A stretch of 64,000 nucleotides of DNA from Conus ventricosus (lineage: Eukaryota > Mollusca > Gastropoda > Neogastropoda > Conidae): NCBI GenBank assembly GCA_018398815.1, contig CM031601.1:30053831-30117830 (forward strand), read 5' to 3'. The translations under genes were made by a program, and so were the position numbers. Under the pieces are notes generated by a model that worked only from the letters and a program-made list of their open reading frames with translations, was not told the DNA's origin and did no database searches. Below, in pieces: positions 56,194 to 64,000 of this stretch (positions within the stretch are counted from its first letter, which is position 1; each line of letters opens with the position of its first letter).

Positions 56194-57348
56194 CCCTAAG
56201 AAAGGAAAAACACAATAGTAAGTTTTCTGGAATAAATTCTTTAAAAAGTTTAAGTTCTTAATGTTTCTTGTTGTCAGTCTTTCTTACTTAATTTCAAATG
56301 AACTTACAAAACAAATGTATCGCCTTATTCGATAAATGAATATAATTTACAAACAAATGGATCACAAAAAATTTAAAAAAGAGGGGAAGGAAACACAAAC
56401 TAGCGGAAATCCTCCCTAAAGATGAAAATTTGAAAAGAAAAACTAGATAGGAGTTATTGAAGAGAAGGTTTAGAGGTTTTGAAAAGGGGGTGAAAAGGAA
56501 ATGAAAGGATATACAGGATCGGAACAGTGAGAAGAATCAAGAACAGCAAAAGAAGCCCTCAGACGCACCCTAGTGGTCACTGTCTCCCGTGAAACTGGAG
56601 ACGGGAGAAAAACAAATCATGCACAATATACACAACACTCCAGTAATAATAAAAAATGATAAAACAGTCAATCAATAAATGCACATTCCCCCAAACACCA
56701 AGAAAATATCACACCACCAAAAAAAAAACAATAAAAAAGTTTATTAGGAGTTTTCCCTGCACTTGTAAACCCTCTGTCCTGTTGAAGGAGACAATTTGGT
56801 TCAAACAGGGAAAAGGGGACTACTTGAAATGAAACGATAGGACAGAGAAAGAAAAAACAACCAAAAAAAACCTAATAAGGGCGATCACGGCTGCTCCCAC
56901 TCTTTAAAACAAACCCGCTCAATGTAGCGAAAAGCGGTGGGGTCACCGATGGGGGAAAAAGGACAAAAATAGGGAATCCGGCTGCTCCCACTCTTGAACT
57001 AGTCGCTCAAGGTAGCGAAAAGCGGTGGGGCTCCCGATTGGGGGGAAAAAAATTAGGAACAAACAAACAAAAAAACACTAGCAAAACTCAGAGTCAGAAA
57101 AAAGAGGAAATCCTCAAATCGCATGAAATAAATTCACTCACAGACACAAACAGAAAAGAAAACAAATGCAAATACCAATAAATTTAAATTAAAAAATGTC
57201 TTTTTTTTTTTTTCCCTCAAAACCCTTGAGGGTACAAATCAAAATCTTTTTTCTTCTATTGAAAATATTATCTTTCTTTTTTTCCGGCCCGAGGGCACAA
57301 ATAGTAATCTTTCTTCTTTTTTTCCCCAGGGGAAACAAAACAAAGGCA
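55700..57348. other. Element B leader and 5' gag region, AT-rich
   Basis: Contains a 29-base poly-G (56163-56191) and two copies, at about 56885-56950 and 56980-57045, of a GC-richer stretch with 'ctgctcccactctt' and 'gtagcgaaaagcggtgggg'. There is no intact frame. Confidence 0.5.
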
Positions 57349-57366
57349 GCTATGTCGGGGTCACAC
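57349..57366 (-). promoter_or_regulatory. Element B primer site, possibly tRNA-Trp type
   Basis: On the minus strand GTGTGACCCCGACATAGC adjoins the 5' LTR. TGACCCCGAC matches the complement of tRNA-Trp 3' ends, but the usual TGG start is changed and the rest diverges. Confidence 0.5.
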
Positions 57367-58360
57367 TGTCACACTGTCATTTTGCACACACGCATTCATG
57401 ACAGCATTTACGCAATCTTTCCAATCAACCAAAAGGCGCAAATACCGAAAGTTTTTCTTCTCCCCTCTCCTTGGGGAAAAACAGTGTACTAAAACACATC
57501 AAAAAAATTTTTAAACAGATTTTTTTACATGTATCTCTCTTTTCCTTTTCTCCGAGGGGAGAAACTAATTCATTCAAGGTTCTATAAAGTCATGGCCTTC
57601 ACATCACATTAGCCCAAGATCCGACCAGGGAATAAATAATTCTTGCAATCATTGATGGGCCCTGCCTGCATCAGTTTTTTGACTGCCCCCATACTGTCAT
57701 GATTCCCTGTCTCTCACAGAAATCGTGTCGCCCTCTTGAATTCTCCCGTCACTGGAGATATGATGAGTTCCGACTCCTCTCCTTGGAGTCTTTATTTGCT
57801 GGGGCTGAACTACCGGTGTGTTCCCACACCATGGCCATCTTTAACCACCTCACGGGGTGAAGAGTGAAAGGTGAAGGGTGAAGGGCTGAAACACGAATAA
57901 GGTTCGTGTAAGTAACCTGCTTCCCAGGTCAGCATATTCTTTCTTTCTCTTTTCTTTAGGTTTTCCCTGTAGTTTCCCCAGCTATCTATGGCTCACCTGG
58001 TAATGACTGGTCAGCAGTGAGGACCAGCGTCCTGACAGGTTCGAGTCTCTAGGCCATCTGCTGGGCTAAAACTGATTCTTTCCTCCCTCCTCCAAGTGAG
58101 TGCATACTCAGTGTTCAAAACACATGACCCGAGCACCTTACCAGCCCTTATTAAACTATCTCTCAGTGGTCACTTTCATCCAATGACCACTGTTGTTTAA
58201 TCAATGCGTAAATCTCACAATTTTTGGGGACGCCTGCTACGCTAGTCAAGCCACATGAATATTCTTCCTTTTTAGTTGTGGCATGGGGAAATGATTCATA
58301 TCACTAAACTACATGTGATGGAGCGTCACATGCCTTGATGTGAGGCTACGTCACATGACA
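57367..58360 (-). repeat. Element B 5' LTR
   Basis: 994 bases, TG...CA ends, partner of 49788-50791, followed by the CACAG duplication. Confidence 0.95.
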
Positions 58361-58371
58361 CACAGCCTTCC

Positions 58372-58641
58372 AGAAACCACCTTGAATGCCATTCGTACAA
58401 GGGCAGTCAATGGGTTAAGTGAATGAAATGCAGCTGTGTGGCTCCTTGAAATCCTTTCATGCTCTTCAACTTTGGGCTGGAGCCAATTAGGGCTGAAAAA
58501 AAAACGTGTGTCACATAGGACTCAAACCTACAACCTCTCAGCTGCCAACCTGTAATGCAAATCTCTGCTCCAGCAGCTGGTTTGACAAGTCTTTTTCAGA
58601 TGTCACTGCTGCTGCTCTAAGCAACAGCCAGTTCCCTTGAC

Positions 58642-58684
<43 letters not shown>

Positions 58685-59116
58685 TATTACCAAAAGGCTT
58701 TAGATGGAATGTTTTAGATATATGTGTTTCATATATATGTGTGAGTTTGTCAGAGGGGCTTGTAATTGAATGGTTAAAACCTGTGCCTGTAAAGTTGACA
58801 GTTGTGAGTTTGAACCCCTGTTGGGGTGGGATTTTTGCAGTGTGAAAATCATTTTCTTCACCCAGCAGTAAATGGGTACCTGTTTCAAGTCAGCAAAGGT
58901 TTTAGGCAGCAGACGAAGAGGGATGGGCTTTGCCTTCTAACATACCAGGCCCCAGACACTGTGAACCTCTGACAGTTCACTGACCCTATAACCATTAGGC
59001 TGTGGTTTAACATTTTAGCCTTTACATAACAGTGTTAGTGATTAGTTTGTTAAAATGCATTAAATACAGATTCTGAATTCATGTCTTGATCCTGCTCTTC
59101 CCTTTTTTCCATACAG
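58372..59116 (+). other. Intron ahead of the second host exon, with SINE-like pieces
   Basis: On the plus strand 58749-58990 has 'aatggttaaaac' (A-box-like) and 'gagtttgaacccc' (B-box-like), 55 bases apart, in the arrangement of a tRNA-derived SINE, followed by a conserved-looking body 'aaatgggtacctg'. On the minus strand 58490-58600 has a second B-box-like 'ggtttgagtccta'. (GT)n lies at 58645-58682. Confidence 0.55.
58749..58990 (+). repeat. tRNA-derived SINE candidate
   Basis: The head resembles a tRNA, with A-box-like and B-box-like words and the 'gttggggtg' acceptor-side end. The body is about 170 bases. I did not see a second copy in the window. Confidence 0.5.
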
Positions 59117-59315
59117 AACACCCATACCAGTTGGTTGTGGTGTGCACAGCAGAAAACGAGTTCAATTCTGGCCTGACAGCATCTTTGGAAAGGTACATCC
59201 GACCCGCTCCTGTGACTGCGGCAGACCCAGACACCATGGCCAGTTACTTCCGCAGCAAGTTCACAGTATCCGATGACCTTGAGCCTTTGTCGGCTGCACG
59301 TGTAGAGCCAGACAG
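59117..59315 (+). CDS. Internal exon of an unrecognised host gene
   Basis: A strong acceptor (ccttttttccatacag) and a GTCAGG donor bound 199 bases that stay open. It reads HPYQLVVVCTAENEFNSGL, then TASLERYIRPAPVTAADPDT and MASYFRSKFTVSDDLEPLSA. Composition and codon use look like conserved protein. Phases are 1 in and 2 out, so it is not frame-neutral and skipping it would disrupt the protein. I do not recognise the family. The other exons must lie outside the window or beyond the DIRS insertion in the next intron. Confidence 0.75.
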
Positions 59316-59395
59316 GTCAGGGGTTTGTTTTTTCATGATCCATGCTCTGTTTTCATTGCTGCCTGTGTCTGTTCTGCTTCTTTATGTACTGTCTA

Positions 59396-60600
59396 GGAGA
59401 TGGCCTCCCTGGCCAGACAGGAGGACATTCACCTCCTGGTGTACCTGGACGACTGGCTTGTCCTGGCGCCCTCCACGCCCAATGCCTATCCCACACCAGC
59501 CACCTCCTCAGCCTGTGTTCCACGCTGGGGTTTGTCACCAACCCCAGCAAATGCGAACTCAACCCCAGTCATTGCCTCTCCTTTCTGGGTATGAGTTTCA
59601 ACACTATCTCCATGATAATCTCCCCGACCCCAGAGAGGACCTCATCTCCTGCCTTCGCCAATCCACCCACACCTCGGCCAGAACCCTGACCTCCCTCCTG
59701 GGTATGATGGAGACCCTCTCGTCCCTCATTCCCCTAGGTCGGGTCCCCAAGCACCAACTCCAGAGGGAGTTCCGTCGGCGTTGGTCCCAGACCTCCGACC
59801 AATGGGACCAGACCATTCCCCTCAGACCTTGGTTCCTGTAGGCCACGGAGGAGTGGCTCAACCCGCTACTCTCACCCGGGGGTTCCCATCTCCCTCCCAT
59901 CCCAGTCCCTCCAACTCTTCACCGACGCCTCCAACTCGGGCTGGGGCGCCCACTTGGAGAACAGTCACGCCTCAGGAGTGTGGGACGCACAGACTGCACG
60001 CCTCCACGTCAGCGTCTTGGAATTGGAAGTGGTCAGACTGGCCCTCCTCCGCTTTCAGTCCCAAGTCGAGCACCGATGTGTTCTCCTCCTCACAGACAAC
60101 ACGTCGGTAGCTTGCTATATCAACAGGGGGGGTGGGGGGGGGGGGGGGGGACTCACTCCATCAGCCTCTCCCTCCGGACAGAGGCTCTCCTGCGTTGGTG
60201 TCTGGCACATAGATTCACGCTCTGAGCAAGACACATAGTGGGCACACGCAATGTCCTGGCAGACTCCCTCAGCCGGTCCAAATCTCTCATACACACAGAA
60301 TGGACGCTCAATATGCTAACCCTAGCGTTGGTATGGGAACATTGGTTCAGGCCGATGGTCGACCTTTTTGCCACCTGGTTCAGTCATCGTCTGCCAGTCT
60401 ATGACTCTCCCGTGCCGATCCCAGGCACATGCAGTCGATGCCCTGTCCCTGCCCTGGTCGGGTTTCATAGCCTACACCTTTCCCCCCTTCCCGATCCTCC
60501 ACAAAGTGATCAGGAAGGCGAGACTGGAGAGACCCAGGCTGATCCTGATAACCCATGGTGGCCGACCCAGTCCTGGTTTCCGGACCTAAAAGCCCTCTCC
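59396..60600 (+). pseudogene. DIRS reverse transcriptase and RNase H
   Basis: HLLVYLDDWLVLAPS (YLDD at 59442-59453) is the DIRS form of the RT active site. LGFVTNPSKCELNPSHCLSF and FLGMSFNTISM follow in a shifted frame. RNase H starts FTDASNSGWGAHLEN (Asp at 59924) with LLLTDNTSVACYIN near 60100, then a 17-base G-run shifts the frame. GTRNVLADSLSRS and MVDLFATWFSHRLPVYDSP at 60240-60420 are the standard DIRS continuation. Frames change at least four times. Confidence 0.88.
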
Positions 60601-61021
60601 CATGTTCCCCCTCTGCAGTTAACTCCCAGGGTGGGACATGCTCAGGCAACCCCGCTCCGGACGCCCTCACTCCAACCCCCAGATGCTCTGCCTCCACGCC
60701 TGGCTGCTGTATCCACCGGGGTGCGAGCATCTGCCCTGGTGCCCCACTAGGACAGAGCCCGGTCCGTCCTAGACGTTCTCGCGGGGGCAGGGGCCTCGCA
60801 GGACCTGCGAGATTTAGCCTCGGCCTCGTGCAGAGCCAGCATGGAGCCCCTCTATGATTACCCTGGGAGAGATGGGTCACCTGATGCTCTGACAACTCTA
60901 ATATCCAGATAGGCAACTTCTTATCTCACTTTAGCCTTGGCACGTAGGCTATCTGCTAGCTCCATCCAGGGCTACAGATCAGCCATCTGCACCACTATCT
61001 GCCAACTAGGCGGACCATCTT

Positions 61022-61780
61022 TTGAGAATGACTTCCTCCTTAGAGAAATCTCCAGAGGGGTGGCCCTATGGGAGGCCCAGTCCCCAGGCGTGTACCCTTT
61101 GGGACCTCTTTATTGTTCTTGACGCTCTCAGAAAACCACCTTTTGAGCCTATTGCCACCATCCCCTTTGACCTCCTTTCTATGAGACCACTCTTTCTCCT
61201 TGCCCTGGCTTCGGCCAGAAGGCGAAGCGAGATCCATGCCCTCAGCGGAGACCCCAGAGACATTGCCTTCCACAGGGTCAGCTCAGTCTCCCTGAAGTTC
61301 CTCCCTGAATTCTTAGCTAAAAATCAGGATCCGGGCTCTTCCTCTCCCTCCATCGTCATCCGCTCACTCGTGGATATCCTCAGCAGTCAAGAAAAAGGGG
61401 GGGACATGGACCTGTGCCCATCTAGGTGCCTTAGATACTACTGGGAACGCTCGCGCCCCCAGGTGCGCATCCAGAGACGCCTCCTCATCTCCATTAACCC
61501 CAACAATTTTAAGGACATCTCGGCGGGCACCATCTCCAGATGGCTGTCCAGGACTGTCAGATCTGCCTACGCCCAGGCGTACAAGGATCTCCGGCCATAT
61601 CCCCCGGGCTCATGAGGTCAGAGCGCTGGCCACCTCTGCGGCGTTCCAGCACTTGGTCCCTGTGCGCCATCTATTGGAGGCAGCGTTCTGGCGTTCGGAA
61701 AGCCCTTCATAAACTTCTACTTGAGGGACATCCGAATAACCCAGGCTGATGGTTCAAAAGGGATCTCTTTTGTGGCGGCT
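61022..61780 (+). pseudogene. DIRS tyrosine recombinase
   Basis: LFLLALASARRRSEIHALSG carries the first catalytic Arg (about 61215). H-E-V-R (61611-61622) supplies the His-x-x-Arg after a slip in a C-run near 61600, and FINFYLRDI the nucleophilic Tyr (61718-61720). The sequence AHEVRALATSAAF is characteristic of DIRS recombinases. The frame break at about 61600 makes this copy non-functional as assembled. Confidence 0.88.
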
Positions 61781-61849
61781 AATGCAGCTATTTCTGTTCC
61801 GCCATCTAACCCAAGAACCATTAGGGCACTGCCCTCCTCCAATTCCTTT

Positions 61850-62205
61850 AAATTCTGCTATGGTCTGACATCGTAAAGTATATGATGCCAAAATGGGGAG
61901 TTTTTCTTATACTCCTGTTTGGCTAGTATACTTACCATGTCAGACCCTAATGCCCGCCCTCCTATTCTCTAGCGCCAAGGTTCTCGGGGTTACCTTGGTG
62001 CGGGCCTCAGAATGAGGAACAGGAAGCGCACCTCGGCTTTCTGCGCATGGTGGAAGTAGGGTGTGCGTCACGTGACTGTCTTATGACTGCATTAGCCACA
62101 AAAATCTTCAGCCTGGCAGAGCTGACTAACTGCCGTTAAATGCTATGGTCTGACATGGTAAGTATACTAGCCAAACAGGGAGTATAAGAAAAACTCCCCA
62201 TACTT
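61850..62205 (+). repeat. DIRS terminal inverted segments
   Basis: Three related blocks: 'tatggtctgacat' at 61858, 'cttaccatgtcagacc' at 61930 (inverted) and 'tatggtctgacatggtaag' at 62143. The second and third form an inverted repeat of about 58 bases around a 190-base core. Confidence 0.8.
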
Positions 62206-63095
62206 GTATTCATGGGAATTCTCCAACTGAAATAAGACATGACCACACTGTAGCCCGTATCCTACTTGACATGGACACACGCCCACTAATAAAGACACAA
62301 ATGAATGTTTTGATGGGAGTTAAATTATCCTCCTTTTGGACTCCCACTTTAATCTAACTCTTCTCCAATGACTGAGTCATCACTTTTTTTTAAAGCAGAC
62401 AGCACAAAGCAGTTTTCTGGATCTTTCCCATGTTAAGGATAGAGGGGAGAGACTAGAGCAACTAGAACCAGACAAAGCCAGTGGAGTCCTTACCACACCC
62501 TTGTTTTTCCTGGTGTGATGTGATCTTGACAGCCACCACCATCCACCTTTTCACCTCCTTACCCCCCCCCTCTTTTCCTCCAACCCTTATTCCTTCATGT
62601 TACCAGGTAACGTCATTTTATGATGCCAAGCTTCACCCCCTCAGTCCACTCCTCTCACCCCTTCGCTTCCTCTGTAAGGCTGACTTCATGCTATGCTGAC
62701 ACGCTGATCAGCCTGAGTACTTCCTGGGCTATGCACACAATTCAAAAGAAGCCATCATTCCACCACCCCCTCCCTCCCACATGCTGTCTTGCTTTGTGGG
62801 TATAGCGTTGCCATGATAGTCCCTTCTTCCACTTATCAGTTTGTGAAATGAATCCTGTGAATTGTCAGATGTTTTGTTGTGTTTGTTTCTGTATGTGTCA
62901 TGCATGTGGTTACAATGTGGCTTCATGTATCACAGGAGAGGCTTAAAACTGCTAAGATATAAGAGATTGTCATGTTTGATCCAGAGGTATTATGCCACAC
63001 TACATATTTTCAGAAGTCTCCATCCCCAAACCAGATGACTGAACTCCCCTTCCATAAGAATTTTCATGGGATGTCATGTTCCTCTGACCAGCTGT
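62206..63095. other. Intronic sequence, no recognised feature
   Basis: Short open frames without motifs. A C-rich patch lies near 62563. Confidence 0.45.
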
Positions 63096-63097
63096 CA

Positions 63098-63487
63098 GTC
63101 AGTCAGCCATCAGAAACATGATGGCGTGCCCCACCAATTCACCAACCCGCCAAAGGCCAAAACATCAGAAATGCATTGGCATGCCTCACCAATTCACTGA
63201 TCCACCACAGGCCAAAACATCAGAAACATGATGGCATGCCTCACCAATTCACTGATCCACCATAGGCCAAAACATCAGAAACATGATGGCATGCCCCACC
63301 AATTCACTGATCCACCATAGGCCAAAACATCAGAAACATGATGGCATGCGCCACCAATTCACTGATCCACCATTGGCCAAAACATCAGAAACATGATGGC
63401 ATGCGCCACCAATTCACTGATCCACCATAGGCCAAAACATCAGAAACATGATGGCATGCGCCACCAATTCACTGATCCACCATTGGC
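63098..63487 (+). repeat. 56-57 base minisatellite, about seven units
   Basis: Units share 'ccaccaattcactgatccacc', 'ggccaaaacatcagaaac' and 'atgatggcatg' and are very similar from the third onward, which suggests recent expansion. Confidence 0.95.
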
Positions 63488-63662
63488 TGAACACGGTCAT
63501 CTTCACTGTGTAGACTCATATTGGTGTGTGGCAAAGAGTGGAATGGTCATCTCACTACTCTGAGATCCTGTGTCAGGTTTGACTGATTGTCCCAGAAGAG
63601 GTGGGTTGAATCTAGTTATAAAGTCTGGATACTATGCATTGTTCAGATTTATGCCTATATAA

Positions 63663-64000
63663 CAGAGCTTAATCTAGAGCGCGGGATTGGTACAATCCCC
63701 GAAAATCTGTTCCTTTCCGCAGTTATCGAGTCTTAACGCAGGCAGACTCCCGCACATTTGCAGGACTGCCCGCCCTGTTCAATGATCGTTGCGGGCGCTC
63801 GTTTGTCAACTGCTTGAAAAACTGAAACTAGGACTGAGCAGGAGCGAAAAATTTCTTGATATTTCATTTGCTGTTTGTGTAAATCAACCAATCGGCGGCG
63901 TTCATCTCCTCCATCTCGATCACCGACGAGAAGTTGCAAGAGTTTGAGGTGCCATATTGGATATTTTCCAAAATGAAGTGTGCACCCACTCTATTCGACT
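63663..64000 (+). mobile_element. hAT-like element, copy 2 (cut by the window end)
   Basis: It starts CAGAGCTTAATCTAGAG and follows the left part of the nested element at 51234 throughout, including the small start frame (atgaagtgtgcaccc). It runs off the window, so a longer coding part may lie beyond 64000. Confidence 0.75.

Larger units (their letters stand above)
49788..58360 (-). mobile_element. LTR element B: Ty3-like retrotransposon, integrase not seen
   Basis: 8.6 kb, read right to left, flanked by a perfect CACAG duplication (49783-49787 and 58361-58365). The 1-kb LTRs are at 49788-50791 and 57367-58360. A gag-like block, a degenerate zinc knuckle, a pre-RT segment, RT and RNase H follow in Ty3 order. 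Between RNase H and the polypurine tract I find only AT-rich sequence and a nested element, so integrase appears deleted. It is more decayed than element A. Confidence 0.9.
59396..62205 (+). mobile_element. DIRS-type tyrosine-recombinase retrotransposon, 5'-truncated
   Basis: On the plus strand lie an RT core, RNase H and tyrosine recombinase, then complementary terminal repeats, as in DIRS elements, which use recombination instead of a DDE integrase. RT begins abruptly at about 59396, 80 bases after the exon donor at 59316; gag and the RT fingers are missing. The right end has inverted segments 61893-61960 and 62148-62205 ('gtctgacatggtaagtatactagccaaacaggg...'), consistent with the terminal and internal complementary repeats of DIRS. 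Confidence 0.88.

Noticed and set aside
58490..58600. A real tRNA gene at the B-box-like word
   Set aside because: No full cloverleaf can be drawn and there is no anticodon arm of the right length; a SINE remnant is the simpler reading.

Overview
This is eukaryotic, almost certainly metazoan, nuclear DNA. Short exons with GT-AG borders sit in long introns, and there are no bacterial operons, rRNA or tRNA genes. A mollusc, probably a marine gastropod, fits best: the window has very long (CA)n, (CT)n and (GA)n arrays, long G or C homopolymers, and a mix of Penelope-like, DIRS, Ty3-like, RTE-like, Tc1, piggyBac-like and hAT-like debris. The taxon is an inference. Two runs of exactly 100 N mark assembly gaps.

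Host genes cover very little of the window. At the left end, plus-strand exons at 62-206 (provisional), 971-1173, 1885-2117, 5103-5197 and 7593-7935 form the 3' part of one gene; the last four join in compatible phases. The product has a GTPase-like T-K-K-D motif and two C-terminal membrane segments. A single unrelated exon lies at 59117-59315. The rest is introns, spacers and repeats.

From 8 to 33 kb the window is a repeat mosaic: dispersed repeats, an RTE-like LINE fragment (10.5-11.8 kb), a satellite (11.9-12.5 kb), Penelope-like foldback composites (13.75-15.15 and 31.9-33.0 kb) with hammerhead-like motifs and 12-13 bp flanking duplications, a CR1/L2-like LINE tail (27.7-28.15 kb) and a dead Tc1 element (29.27-30.80 kb).

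From 34.7 to 58.4 kb two LTR retrotransposons lie on the minus strand. Element A (34736-45221) has near-identical LTRs, a tRNA-Leu primer site, a polypurine tract and a TAAC duplication. Besides gag-pol it carries an unusual cargo: a helix-hairpin-helix in gag, and, downstream of integrase, a PHD-finger-like module, a C2H2-like finger and a TatD-family metal-dependent hydrolase. This cargo is the most interesting content of the window. Element B (49788-58360) has 1-kb LTRs and a perfect CACAG duplication, but has no recognisable integrase and holds a nested hAT-like element.

A plus-strand DIRS tyrosine-recombinase retrotransposon (59.4-62.2 kb) sits just downstream of the second host exon. 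The window ends with a 56-57 bp minisatellite and the start of a second hAT-like copy. All the element reading frames are interrupted, by decay, by assembly errors in homopolymers, or both.
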